Shown here: positions 9,701 to 24,700 of the stretch, in pieces
How the letters are laid out: the number at the start of each line of letters is the position of its first letter
Numbering within the stretch: position 1 is the first letter of the stretch
Origin: Dicaeum eximium
Taxonomy: Eukaryota; Chordata; Aves; Passeriformes; Dicaeidae
DNA length: 64,000 nucleotides
Assembly (NCBI GenBank): GCA_013396995.1
Contig: VWZP01002413.1
Span: forward strand, 186,001-250,000
Direction: 5' to 3'
Translations under genes and position numbers: made by a program
The notes under the pieces: generated by a model
Told to the model about the DNA's origin: nothing
Seen by the model: the letters and a program-made list of their open reading frames with translations, nothing else
Databases searched by the model: none

Positions 9701-12700
9701 TTATGATTCCTTGATATGTGTAAGGAAAATGTAAACTGGAGTGCTATTAAGATATAACAGAAAACAGCTGCTATCTGAATGCATAAAAGCATCAAATAAA
9801 CCTATTTGTAGTATCCAAAACCAAAGTGTGAGATGAAAGAATAGTAATGACTTTAAAGTATTTGATATTATTTCACAACAATATACAAAAATAATAAATT
9901 ATATAATAAATATAATGAAGGCTAGCTTTTGCATAACAACAATATGGGCCAGAAATTGTACACAGAGCAATAGAAGGGTATTGAGAAAAGGCAATGCATA
10001 CTTCTAGGATACCGGGGGCGGGGGGAGGGGATCACTCTTAAGGTATTTTATTCCCCAAGCTAATGGCCTGGAATACTACTTGTGCTAGGAGCCAGACCCA
10101 TGAAAGTGTTTGGACATCCACCTCCTAACTAGCTGCCTAACCTGCCATTGGCTATAAAGATGCATATTTAGGACAGTTAAATGCTGAAATGATCTCTCTG
10201 AAGACATTTGTGGGGCTCAAGTATTTAAAAGCTAGAAAACAATTTTTTAAAAAGTGTGTTTGAATCCAGCAATACTAAAACACCTAATGAAACTTTTCTA
10301 CTATCCTAATGTTGTTACCTATGGAAACAGACTTGCATAATCAATTAATTCATCATTAACATACAGTTAAAATACTAGGCTAAACAATACAATCTCTAGG
10401 TAGCATACTCCAGCTATTTCTAAGAACACTGAAGTTGTACTGCTTACAACTCCCAACAAACAAGTTTTTTCAGGTTCATATACATCTAAACTTTTTTAAA
10501 CTGTTTTCCAGGCTTACTGAAGGCCAGTCCAGATTGAAAGAACAGAGCATTCTGGCATAATTAGATCTCTCTCAGATTTTCTTCAATAAAAAAAAAACTA
10601 AACTAGGCTTTCTTAGCTACATTTGTTGATTTTTTCTGTGCTCTATTAACTGCCCTTTTACAAATAAAAAAATTACTAATTTTCAAGGGAGCAAGGGGAG
10701 CTAAGGGAATCGAATATCCAGCAATACATTTTTGGCACTGACTGAATAAAATCAGCCAGAAGAGAAAGCTGCATCTGACAGTGCAAACAGTATCAGGAAA
10801 ACCAATCCAGGCTAAAGATGTTTAAAAGATAAGAGAGAAAGGTATGGGCCTTTTACTTGTTTTTAAACTTATTTTTAAGTGTGACTTTTTGCTTTTCCCC
10901 CATGGCTAATAAAGGTTGAAGGGCATTACATTCTAGATTGGTCATTCCCAATAATAAACACACAACATCCTACTACTCTCCTGTAGCAGCTGTATTTAAA
11001 ACTGAGGATTTTGGACTACAAAATTTTAAGCCATGTTCTAGGAAAAATAACTAAAGTGCTATCATAAACATGTTAACATAATCAAATACTTGCTGCATAA
11101 ATGTTCCTTAACTGGAGTTTATTTGAAATACTTTTGGGTACACAGAGGACATAAATATGTTCTTTCATGTTTAAATGAACCTTCAGACAATAGCTGAAAG
11201 TATGAAGAAAGGCATTTACTATCAAAATTAAAGTTACTTCCCTACATACTTGCTACAATATGGTGACAAGCAGGTTACTTCAATGACAAACACACAATTC
11301 AAAGGAACTACCAAATGCCCTGTGGTGCCCAGATGCTACATCTGCAGAGGAGAGATGAAACAAGGGACAGTACTTTATTTACTAGAAGGTGAGAAGAAAC
11401 ACACAGAAAAGTGATGATGCTTCTAATTCCGCTTTAGAAACAACCTAAAAGAAAAGATGGTCTCTCTTAGTTTTCAAAAATTTACTTAGCCTTTTAATTA
11501 TTGACAGCTGCATGAACTTTACAGGAAGCTTACAACTAAACACACTTAGAGCAATGCTTCTATCTCAAGTCATGTGTATGTATATAATTGAATTATCAGT
11601 GCAATACTTAAATGCCTGATTTCTATCCTTTCTCACCCAGATGTTCCATCTTGAGTGCCAGTATTACACAGCCATGTCTACATAAAAGAAGTGCTCCACA
11701 TTTTCATCTCCAAACTACTGCTTCAAAGTAAGCTGGCTGTCTCTTGACAACTCTCCTTTGAAGGACATTCACACAAGGTCTATTCCCTGTCTGACTTTGC
11801 TGCTCCACTTTCAATCTGTACTGGTTTAGGATAGGCTAATTAATTTTCTTCACAGCAGCTGGTATGGGGCTTTGTTTTTCATTTGTGCTGCAAACAGTGT
11901 TGATAACTCATTTTAGCTGTTGCTGACCAGTGCTTGCAGAGTCCAGACCTTTTCTGCCTCTCACCCAACTCCACTAGTGAGAAGGCTGGAGGTGCAAAAG
12001 GAGCTGGGAGCAGATACAGCCAGAACAGCTGACCCCAACTGACTAAAGGGATATCCTACACAATATGGCACCATTCTCAGTGTATAAAGCTGAGTAAGAA
12101 GGAGAAAGCAGGGAGGTTTGGAGTGATGGTGTTTGTCTTCCCAAATCATGGCTGCATATGATGGAGCCTGGCTTTTCTGGAGATGGCTGAACACCTCCCA
12201 GCCCATGGGAAGTGGTGAATGAACTCCTTGTTTTGTTTTGCTTGTGTGCAAAGCTTTTGTTTTACCAACTGAACTGTCCTTTTTATACCCTGCAAGTAGC
12301 TCTGCATGTCTCATGACAGCCAATCAGTTTAGATTTCAGTTTGAGTAGTAAAACTCAAAAAAGTAGGAAAAAGACAACAAACATACTACATAAACAGGAT
12401 GGAAGTTATTTCCATATGAAATGCTACAAAAATCTAGAGAAGTGTTGATCTTTTAGTACCAATTTAACAATACAGAAGAATCAATTTTCAGAGCAAAACC
12501 TGAATAAACACTTTGACAAATCCATGGTTAAGACAGTCAAAGAGAGAGGTTCCTAATCTGCAGAACTCAAATCAGAGTTACTTATTCCAGGCCAAGAGCA
12601 CACAGCTCAGCAATGCTATCTGTCTTGAAATAAAAGCCAAAGAGTGAAACTCCCAATAAAATGTCTATATTGGCATTCTTCCACTGAAATTATTCCCATC

Positions 12701-15700
12701 AGCTTTAAAAAATAAAGAACGGGAGACAGAAATAAAGCAGGGGTTACTATGCTGGAACAAAGTATTGCATATACAAACAGACAGCAAGAAAATCATGTGC
12801 CAAACAATATGATTGAAGCACAAAATCTGCTACTACATGATATTATCATCAGTTAATGATTAGAAGAGATATGCTGAAAAGATGTATGTGTACAAGGACA
12901 TATACATTAAAGTGAGGAGAGTAAGCACAACCTTCTTGACCAGGCCTCCACCTAAAGCACTAGTTCATACAGGAAGTTTATCTACTGTCAAGGAAGTTAA
13001 ATGGCTTTTTTGCCTTTCTGCTCTGCTCTTTTAAGTTTTTCTTTTGTAACTATCTGAAGTGCTTAGGTAATTTTACATAATTATCAACAAATACCCTGGT
13101 CACTCCATCTTCTACTAAAACACAGCCATATGTGACAGTTAAGTTCAGAAACTAATTAACATCAATAGCTCAAAATTTAAAAAGACAAAGTCTAAATTAA
13201 AAGCTACCTCACTAATCACCTACAATGGATTTTTTCCCCCCTTCTGGAATTGCTGTCTTGAATGAAGGAGAAAAAAAATTCACCTCTGAGGATCAGGAAC
13301 TCTGAAATGTCAGGGAGGTCTGTGCTAATAAATATATAAGTGTAATTATTTCCAAGGGTTTCTTCCTTTACCTCTACAGACATTACTGACAGCAAAACAC
13401 AAAACTTCTCTTGTCCATAGTGTGGAAGAGGCTACAGCATGCAGGACTGAACAGGGTGGGGATGCTGCACACCTCTGTATGTACAGCTACAAGAGCGCAG
13501 AGGTTAATCGAAAATATTCCCTGGAAAGTACAGAAAGAAGCAATTCAATAAAGAAAGCAGCTTGTTTGTGGAAATCTGGCACTGTCTTACACCCTTCCTT
13601 AACCTCTACATTCACTTGAGCAGAGATGGGCTTACCACGGATTTGACAGGCTTGGCAAAATCTCTGTGGAAAAAGGTCATAAAGGAAGCACAATGTACAG
13701 GGGGGACATCATGGAAAAGTAGAAGGGAAGAATGTACAAGGCTGTGCACACAAAGGCAGTGCATAATTGTAGAAGAAACCATCAGAAAACCCAACATGCA
13801 AATGAAAAAAAACCTGCTCTGGGTCTCTTACCTTGCTGTCAAAAAGATCAGTCCATTTTGTTGTTTCCCAGAATGTCTCTGTCAAAGCTTCTGAGCAGCT
13901 TTCATGATCCTCATCTTTGCCTTCTGCATCACTGGAAGCAGCCCCTTCTTGAGTCTGCAGATGAAGAAGCTGGTCAGCCAGAGCACTTCCCTTTCGACAA
14001 AGTGCATCCACTAAAGTACTCTTCTGTTTTTCCATTTCACTAGGGAGAAAAAAAAACAGTATGGAAAATATTTAGAATCTTTTGCAGATACCTCCTTAAG
14101 AACAGAAACAGTGCTAACTCAGTTTAAGCTAAAAAGTTTACAGTAGTTAGTACACACAAGGTTATTTACTATAAATTAAACTAATCATAAAAGACTACCC
14201 GAAGACACTATGCATTAAAGATACTGAATCATTCTTCTAAGTATGAAACTTCTTAGATGACTTAAGGAAAGGACAACCCAGGATTCTAAAAGTAAGTCAG
14301 CATCTAGAAATACAGCTTTATAGTTCCTGGCATTATAAACTGAGAGTCGAATCCACCACTAGCATAAGCAGATATAATTCTGCTGACTTCAAAGGAACTG
14401 CATCCATTTAAAGCACCATTGAATTTGGTGTTCAATTTCAGATGTTATATTCAAAACACATGACCTAATGGATCAACTTACCAAGAAATGTTTAGAATTA
14501 AGTTTATTATGTCAAGGCTTTGCTTTTATATCAGCAATTCTAGAATTACACACAAATTTGGATTCAGGATAGCTAGAACAGACAGACGAGCTTTACAATT
14601 GAAATCTGGTATTTTATAGATAATCAGCAAAGACATATCCCCCCTTTTAAAGGCCTAATATTCAGATCTGCTATTCTGTTACTAAAACAGCACCATGCTA
14701 CACACAGCAAAATGCATCACTTATTCTCCAGACTAAGGTGTCACCTTCAAAATACTATCTTCCTAAGAATATACATATTGATAGTACAGAGGAACAATCT
14801 AAAACTAAAGGAGAACAATGGGTCTCAAAAATGCTCTGAAGCATGGTCATCACACTTTTCACAAACAAAATCTCTTGCAAGCAGTTACTTCTTTGGCTGG
14901 TATAAATTTTGTTTTCAAATACAGACAGGAAAGGTTGCAAAATATAAAGAAAAGGCAAGTAGCATTCAAAACAGATACTTCTACTAATACTCCAGTGTTC
15001 CGTCTGAGCTTAGATTAAGCTTGATAAAACAACTTAATTTCCCATTTCTCTGATACATTCCAGTCCTGAAAGAACCCTTGTTTAGTTTATTGAATAAATA
15101 AAAAATTGGAAGTTTCAGTGTCCCTGCATTCTGGAGATTATAATAAGAGAACACAATAGTTGTGTAGTAATATTTTAAACTGCGTGTGCCACAAAAAAAT
15201 AATGCAAGTTATCAAAAAAAGTTACAGTCATTCCATTTCTTACATGCAGAGACAAAGTACACAGACTACAGAAATAGGATGCAGGAAAATTATTTACTGG
15301 GTAGGTACTTTTTTATAGTAGTTGCATCAGGCCTGGGATCAGTCTTCATGGCAAAATATACTGCTAATGCTGTCTGATCAATATGAGAGATTACTGTATT
15401 TGCAGCTTCAACGATTTCATCAAGTCTTTTCATTCGTTCCTAAAAGAAGAATATAAAGATGTTCAGCAACATGAAATCACACTATTTCATTGTTGATTCT
15501 ACCAACATTAGGGTGATTGCAAAGCTATGCAGAAATAATATTTGATAATTCAACATGTTCTTTTCTCTGCTTCCTTCAAATTTTGCTTAAAACATGCCAG
15601 AAAGTCTTGAAGATTTCCTGCATACTTATTCCATTTCACTGAAAACAAACTGTGAAATATAAGGGTGCAATATGCAAAATGCAGAGCCTACAGAAAGAAA

Positions 15701-18700
15701 AATCAACTTCCAGTACAAATCAGTTCTCTTGTATAATGTAGTAGTTATTCAATTGAGAAATAAATATAAAATCAGAACCAAATAAAAAGAAAAATATTCA
15801 AGCTAGTGGTATATGCACAAAGGTGTTTGTCTTCAAGATGAAAAAAAACCACATGCGAACTCTTCTGTTGACAGCTCCCATTTTTGAGTACAATAATGGA
15901 AGCTAGTTTTAGCTGTGTCACTTTAGGGGGTTACTGTCCTCAGCTGTCTGAGTCATGCTGCTAGGACACATTACCAGTCCAGAAGAGGAACAGAACAGGA
16001 TGTGTGCTTGTCACAGTAGCCACCATTCAGAATAAAAGTGCTATAAGACTAAATAAGAAAACTTAAAATGTGTTTAAATGAACAAGGTGTAACTTGATGA
16101 GCAAACACACCTTGGTTAGGCATACTTTCTTTTATTCTGCTGTGGGATTAAGTAAATCACAGTCAAGGGAAGCACCTTTCACTCTAATTAGAAATTTCTG
16201 CTTTTTAATACTGCGTACACTCACTTCAAGCTCAAATGTGCACAAAGAAAGACTTAGTTGTTTAAGCTACATGGGTATATTGAGACAAATCAAGTTTAAG
16301 AAATGTTAAATAACCTTTTCAGAATCCAGCTGATGAAGTCTTGCAACATACAGAGGAAGATGATTAGGAAATGCTTCTTTCAACTCACTATATATGTCAG
16401 AGGTATCCAGCCTAGAACAGAGGAGGATATAGCATAAAAGTACAAATGCTGAGTATTTTTCTGAACTTCAAGCTGCTTCAAGCTTGTGTAGTAATGACAG
16501 CAGACATACTTGGTCATCCACTGTATTTTTAGGTCTCTTAACGCTTCAGCAAATTCTTCTTTTGCATCTTTTTCTTTTTCCTGTTCTTTTTCTTTCTCTT
16601 TGCTGCCATTTTTACTCTTTGATGGTGATGGTATCAGATGATAATGAACAGTAAGGACATCCTAGAGGTGGGAAAAGAGACACATACTCAGAGGGATACA
16701 GTACACTTCTTTTTGATGTCATATGAAAGCTAAATCACAGCCAGCAACTACTCTGAGCTACACATACAGTGAGTAAGGGTTCTGAGAGCAAAGATATTAG
16801 ACAGCAAAAATTCAGAAACTGCTTTAAGTTTTTATTCTAAGCAATGCAAGGATGTAAATAGTAAAAGAGCACACTAAGTATAAGAAAAGAAAGCCTAAAA
16901 TTTAGCCAGTTTGACATTTTTATATTCACATAATTTTACATAATATTAGTTAGGGAATAAGGAAGGTGATTTTCTGTTTGTTTGTTGATAAAAAAGCAAA
17001 TAACTTGGTCAAAAGGATAAGAGAAAAAAGACAGCGATCCTACCCTACAAACTTGGCAATAAGCAAATTAATAAAGATGGCTGAATTCTAAAAAAACAAT
17101 ACCACAGTAGGATAAACATGAAACATGTCACATGGTATGTTTATTCCTCCCAAGATCCTATTTCTTCCATGTGCACACTTAATTAGCTGACACATCCACA
17201 GTCAATTGATTTCCAGTTTGCTGCCACAGACTTTTCCAGTTTCACCTGTATCTCAGTTCTAATTAAGTAGACACAACAGCAAGATTTCTTTTGCAAACCT
17301 TAAATGTTAGCATAGAAATATCACTATAGCTTGTGTTCATGCTACACTAGTCAATAACCACCATGAGAAAACCAGTTAGAGCTATTTCAAAGGAAAATCC
17401 TAACTCAGACCATGTTCTTGAAGTCCATTTCCGGACAATTTACATGTAAGTTGGCAAGTAAGGTAGCATTAGATTCCATCCACTGCTTCTAAAACATCAA
17501 ACTGCTGTGTGAGGCCATTTGTTCATTTTACTTTTAATGTTGCAATCTTTAAAAAAGCCTCTCCCTAAACAGTGAGGGCACATGTCCCATTACTTTACAG
17601 ACAGGATACTTCACAGAGAAGATTATATAAGTTTAAATCCTCTAGATACCACTACTCTGTTGCAACTTGGTACAAAATACTGAGTTGCATGCTCAATTAC
17701 TGTGGCAATTCAATTATTCTTACCAATTATTCCAGAATACATTTGTGGGAATGCTTCCCATAAACCAGGTCAGTGTTGTGTAGTAAAATTAACCCTTGTG
17801 TACAAGATGAAGTTAAAGTAACTTAAATATCAAGTAAAATGGTGACAGAAACTGCAATAATGGACTTGAACACTACACTTCTAAAACATTCAAAAACCAT
17901 GCTGCAGAAAAATTTTATTTGAACTTTTAGTTCAAACAGACAAGTATCTTGCTGTGGGTTACTGAACACAATACCGGTAAAAGTGACTTCAATATTCCCC
18001 TAAAAAAATTTTCCAGCTATTTCACAGAATCACAGCATGAACATTTAAATACTTTTTTTTTGAAAACTAATTTAGATAACTAATCTGCATTAAAGTGTAG
18101 CTTTCACAGGAGCTATCCTGCACACATGCATTGCAAGTAACAAGTGCACAACCAGTCAATACAATTACATGAGCCTCCAGCAAGACCTCGTCCAGAGCAC
18201 GACAAAACAGGTCATGGAAGTAAGTTCACATAGGAAGATACAGAAGTCAGGAACATGGAGTGGGGCTCATTAAGGTAATTAGAACAGTAGAAAGCAACAA
18301 TATAGTTCACTGAAGCAAATCAAACATTTTAGGAAATCTAGGAAGTTAGTTCAGCAGAAAAAATCTCAATTTACAATATTTTCTAAAATATGTTCTCTAT
18401 CGAAAGTAGTATTTTCCTAAGAAAGAAACCTGCCTTTCTAAGAAATATTCTTCCAATAGTTGAGGATTTCCTTTTTGAAAGTCCATTTTCATTTCACTTG
18501 ACAGCACATTTCTGGAGTTATATATCTAGATGACCTCTGCATTCTCAAGTCTTGTCTATATGAGAAGGCTCTACAACTCCTGTTTAAGTTTCAAACCAAA
18601 CATAACTGGATTAACAAAATCTCACTTATGTAGATGAACACTTGCATTTTGAGAGAGCTAACTCTATGTAGCTAGACCATCAACAGTAAAATGTCATCCC

Positions 18701-21700
18701 TCTGTTCTCTCACATAGGTACTTTTGGTCTTATGAGGTTCTGCAAGCCTTACAAGCTATGAACACTGAAAGGAAAACAATCAGCTTCAGACCCAGGCACC
18801 CTCCTCTCAAAAGAGCTTACAAAGCAGACTTCTCCACAGACCTCAAACTTATTCCATGGGATAAATGAAGTTTAGGTTATTATCACATTTAACTAAATAT
18901 TACAAGGCATTAAGATGACTGAAGGCTTCTTTATTTAATCTGCAAACACTGGGATCATTTTTAACACTTGGCAACTCCCGTGGTATCAGAAGATCTCAGA
19001 ATGACACTGTCACTGCCATTACAGAAACATTCATCATTAGAGACTAAGGAGAAGAAAGGCAGCTCTTCACAATTCAGCACTCTAACCTGTTTTGTTATTC
19101 ATACTTCTCTCTGACAGGAACAGAATTCCTAGAGTAGTGTATTGGGTTTCATTTTATATATAACTATAAAAAGATAGACAGCTATAGACAGAGAAAGACA
19201 GCAAGTGAGCATATTATCCACTGAAAAAGTTGCTTTAAGGAAACTTTCAAATTTATCCTCTAAAAAGATAGGCAGTATTGGGAAATTGGGAAGCATACAG
19301 GACAGGCACTTTGGTCAGTATACTCTGTGGAGTCTCATAAGCCTCACTGAGTTTACTTTTAACTGAACTACAAATGACACACGTAAACAAGCACAGTGCC
19401 ATCAAAACAGTCACCTCTTAGAAGAGCTTAATTAACAGTTAATTTGGCTTCAAAATTTCAATTTAGATTTCTGTCTGGTGTTTTATCATCTAGTACTTTA
19501 TATGTTAAACAGATAAAACTATTATTTGTACTTCAAAGCATTCACAGCAAAACTAACCACAGGGAAAAAAGCTCCCTCCAGGAACATATCCCAGGTCTCA
19601 TTTTCCATTTAATAAGTATCTTCATATTAATGACTATCTGCACACACAGATGAATACACATATGGAATTTGAATCTCTTATAAGATGCATACAATTCATG
19701 CAGTGTTGCTTATTTTTATGGTAACTCTCATTTAATGGAAAAAAATAATTAACCTTCTTGGAGTCACCAGGCAGGCTTACACAAAATTGTATCAGACACA
19801 TGCTCCATCCTATTTTTGAATGCCCCATGGTTAAAAAGGGACAGTGTCTTAATGCTCAAAGGAAGTCACCCTTTTGCATTTGATTTCACAGTGGTATTCA
19901 TTAGTCTTCCACTAGTACTTATCAGTATCCGCATAATGCATTTCTTTAAACTGGAAAAAAGGATAGCAGAATAGGGAAAAAGGTGTAGAAGCTTTCCATC
20001 CCTTGGCTAATTGTTACATATTGCTGTTCAAAAGCCGCATTATGTAAACCAACAAAAAATCATTCTTACAGACCCGAAAAAGTAAATGATATGTTTTTCA
20101 TCTGACTATGTTCTGGACAAAGCTTGGAGACAAGGGGAAAAATGAAACAGATTGTAACTGCATTACAAATTAAAACAAAGATGTCTGTTTATTATGTGGC
20201 AAGAACCCCTTGATGTTTTTGTACAGTATAAAAGAATTAACTGTCTTTGGAAACCTAGGCTGCTATTTCCGGGCATAACCACAAACTGCTTTTATGCAAA
20301 ACAGAGATGCAGTCAGGTGGATTGAAACCTGCTGAATGTCCAGGCCCAGAGGGCGGTCAGTGACATACAGCTGGAGGTCAGCAGCCAATTGTGTGCCTCA
20401 GGGGTCAATTCTGGATTGAACCCTGCTTGATGTGCTCATTAATTACCTGGATAATGGGGGCAGAAGGCACCCACAGTACATTTGCTAGTGACACCAAACT
20501 GGGATGAGTGGCTGAGATGCCAGGGAGTCTGCTGCCATCCAGAGGGACCTCAAAAGGCTGCAGAAATGGGCTCAATTGCAACCTCATGAAGTTCAACAAA
20601 GAGAAGTGCAAGAACTGGAAAAGAATAAATCCAGGCACAGTACATGCTGGGGGCCATCCAGTAGGAAAGCAGCTTGATATCCTGGTGAACACCAGGTTGA
20701 ACATGAGCCAGCAGTGTGCCCTTGTGGCAAAGAAGGCAACTAATCTTAAAAGCGGGCCTGGACCTATCTTTGAAAAATATGAAAAATCTACATATACTTT
20801 TCTGACTGACTGCATCACTGAAGAAATATATAAACAAGTTTTCTGTGCTGGAAAACATCTTAACTGCATGTAAACTTATGACAGGGCAGGGTAAATACCA
20901 AAATTTTTAAACTAGGAAGGCCTCTGAGTTGCATTCTCAGCAAAATGCCTTAATTATTGGAGCTCTTACAGAACAATGCTCTGAAATACACTTTTATTTC
21001 ACAGAATATGCCAAGTTGGAAGGGACCAAAGGATCATCAAGTCCAGCTTCTGGCCTTGCCCAGCACTGTCCCCAAGAGTCACACCATGTGCCCAAGAGTA
21101 TTGTCCAAACGCTTCTCGAACTTTGTCACGCTGATGCTGTGACCGCTTCCTTGGGGAGCCTGTTCCAGTGCCCAACCACCCTGTGGGTGAAGAATCTTCT
21201 AATATCCAACCAAAACCTCCCCTGACAACTTCAGGTCCTATCACTGGTCACCATAGAGAAGAAACCAGTGCCTGTGGCTCCACTTTCCCTCATGAGGAAG
21301 TTGCAGACTGCAGTGAGGGGTCACCTCAGTCTCCTCCAGGCTGAACAGACCAAGTGACCTCAGCAGCTCCTCATATGGCTTCCCCTCAAGGTCCTTCACA
21401 ATCGTTGTTGCCCTCCTCTGGACACTCTCCAACAGTTTAATGTCTTGCTGATATTGTGGCACCCAAAACTGCACACAATATTCAAGGTGAGGCCACCCCA
21501 GTGTGGAGCAGAGCAGGACAATCCCACTGGTGCTGCCGTGCCTGATGTCCCCCAGGACAGGGTTGGCCCTCCTGGCTGCCAGGGCACTGCTGACTCATGT
21601 TCAACCTCTTGTCAACCAGGATCCCCAGGTCCCTTTCCATGGCACTGCTTTCCAGCATCTCATTTCCCAGTCTGTACTGTACATCCAGAGTTTGCCCATC

Positions 21701-24700
21701 CCAGGTGCAGAATCCAGCACTTTCCCTTGCTGAATTTCATATGGTTGGTGATTGCCCAGACCCCTATTCTGTGAAGGTCTCTCTGCAGGGCCTCCCTGCC
21801 TTCAAGGGAGACTAAAGCTCTTCCCAGTTTTGTATTGCCTGTGAACTTGCTCAGTATCCCTTTCCAGTTCTGTGTCCAAGTCACTAGGAAGATGCTGAAG
21901 ACCACAGGGCTGAAGACAGAGCCCTGAAGAAATCCACTAGTTTATTTGCTGCTAGTACACCAATGAGTAATAGATGGAACTAACAAGAAGGACAGTTTTT
22001 ATTTTGGCTTGGGTGATTTTAGTGCTCAGATCTGAATACAAATCTCTGTTCTAAAACCAAAGGGAAAAAAGAAATAAAACAACCAAAAAAAACCCCAAAA
22101 CCACAACCTCTGGAATCTGTTTAATAAGTTTGGTTATTCAAATTGTATTATTATTACAGTTTAATTCCCTTGTTAAGAGACTCACTTAGTGAAGATCTTA
22201 TACCCTATTTACCAGGAAGTCATGCATTCACATGGAATTTTAAATTATCTTTCTGAAAGCAACCTGCATGATTTTCAGGTATAAAAATAAAACTCAGCAA
22301 CATACACTAAAATCCTTATTGGAAAACCTAATCTCATTCCTACATGGTTATTATGCCAAGGCCAGAGTAAGTTAGCAGGTTCAGCATCCAGCTCACTATT
22401 CACAAAATAACAGAGGATAACTATAAACTATGTTATTCATGGTTCTCAAGTCTACTACTTCTAACAAGAAGAATGGCTAATCAGCATGTCACTCCAGAAT
22501 AAAGTACCTTGAAATCAACAGAAAGTAAATACCTTTACAACTCAAGAACAAGAAAAAACCCAGTAACTTTATGTAGGTAGTTTAGCAAAATATATTTTTT
22601 CATTTTTTTAAACGAACTATTTTACACTGACTGCTGGCAAAATATTCTATTACCTGATGTGAAAATACAAGAAAGCACAAAATTAAACACTGTTATACTA
22701 AAATATAAATACCCCCTTTTCTAAACTATCTTATACATGCTCCAAAATTAATTCTGTGAATACTACTACCTGCTATGTGACTGTATAAACTCTAGCTTCA
22801 TTGTATGTTTTTTCTGACTGTAAGGAAGACAACTCTCAATTTAGTAGACTGGGAATACAGTTAGATATTCAATTACTCAATTCAAAGTGTTAGGTTCATA
22901 TTTGATTCTCAATCTTCAGACAGAATAGGCAGAAACACTTGCCACAAAAATCTTGACCACAACACTGAACATTCCTGAGTATTTAATAACAAGAAAAATT
23001 GCAGACCACTAACAACACATGCATTTTTACAGCACTTATTGCAGAAGTATACAGATGCTCACGTGCCTCTCAGCTATGTGTTACAGTAGTGTTTTGTCAT
23101 TCTACCAGTAATCATACTTAAGGTGCTGAAGTAAATAAGGTCTAAGCAGGTAGATGAAGGAGACAAATTAAAAACCAAGACTGGTAGACAGATTCTTTAA
23201 GTCATATGCAAAAAGACTTTAGTATATCTTTTTCAAAAACTAACATTCAGTACCTTTTTAAATTTTCCTTGTCGCTTTGCTGCAGACTGCCCCTGGGAGT
23301 TAGAATAACATACTGTAAGAAAACATGCACACACCACACAGGATGGAGACACCTTCTCTGTACAATTATAACTACAGATTTCCAGCTTTTAGAGAGTCAC
23401 ATGATCAAACATGCTCTTAAAGCATGCTCTTTCAGGTTTTTAAAATTAATAAACCAATGCATCACTGTATATACAATCCATTACTCCTGCAATATAAGCA
23501 AGTGTTGTTAACCACTTAGCTTCAATTAATAAATTACAGAAATTCAGCCTCAGAATTTTAGATTTTTGACTGTTTAGTGGCATTGTTCTCTTTCATAATA
23601 AATACGGACAAATTAGATACATTTTCCCTTACCTTGCATCCACCCACTGACTTAGAGACAACTTTGCTGCCTAATCCTCCTTTTTTGTCTCTTGGTATGT
23701 ATTGAAGTTCACAAAAGGCAGCAGAAAGTATCAGATGCTATTTGGTACCCTCCTTTTTCCATTGAAATATGACCATAACAATAATGCCTTTGGCTATGAC
23801 ATTAGAAACACCTCAGCTAAAATTTATTTCTGTGTAAGGTCTTAAGTATTCTGCATCACATGAAATTTGATAGGCTGTATCTACTGATCTCCTGCTTCCT
23901 ATCCCAGAAACCACTGTACACAGCCACTTAGTCTGGTTTTAAAATAGAACATGCAAGATTGCAACCAATAGTAGGACAATTCTAGCTAGGGAAACTAAAT
24001 TACACTAGTGTAATAGATTTATCATGGATTTCATAAAAGCATACTTGCAACCTTGCAGATATCACAAAGAAATATTAAACTAAATGTTTCAGATCTCCTA
24101 GTTACTGGGTTTTTCCTCACTGATAAATGAATTCTCCCGATACATTCTCACCTGCAGTTACATGCAATCTGCCCCAAAATTCAGATTGAACCAACCAATT
24201 CAGATTGAATTAACTAAACTTCTATGCATAACAGGTACATGCCAACCTACTCACAGGAACTTATTTTCTATGAAGACATACTCTAGTTTTATACATGTTG
24301 TTCAGCCACATCTAGTGATATATATACACACAGATCAACTACCTCTGAGTACTAACAATAACTAGGATTGACTAAAATTTAGTCTCAGGCTTACCATCTG
24401 CTTAAAAACAGCTAAGGGAATCTTCTAAACACTGTAGCACCAGATACACAGAAAAGTGACATAGTTACTATAATCACTGTTGCATTATAGAGTCATACAA
24501 GTTGAAAAACGTTTTTCACAGGATGCTGTGTTATGAGCAAGATCCTTCATCTTTTTTTTCTAGCCTCACACACAGAGATCTTACACCATTCTGTTGAAGC
24601 ATACAGTCACACTAGTGGTTGACAACTTGAGTGTGTAGCAGGTACGAAAATCTGTTTATCTGAGTCAGTAAAATTCCTACTACTTGGTAAGAGTAACATA

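Larger units (their letters stand above)
16662..23253. other. TPP2 intron 24, with CR1 pieces
   Basis: A 6.6-kb intron. CR1 fragments occupy 20335-20745 and 20999-21940; the rest is AT-rich DNA in which I see nothing assignable. Confidence 0.5.

Noticed and set aside
11961..12323. 120-codon open frame on the - strand
   Set aside because: It lies wholly within the solo LTR, antisense to it, and has no family resemblance.
13422..14043. Overlapping open frames on both strands around TPP2 exon 28
   Set aside because: Only the - strand frame from 13832 to 14039 matches TPP2; the others are shadows or intron read-through.
18012..18034. cacagaatcacagc resembling a CR1 tail
   Set aside because: Too short to separate from chance.
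20405..21905. Several open frames of 60-154 codons on both strands
   Set aside because: They lie in CR1 fragments; the frames are broken remnants or antisense shadows.
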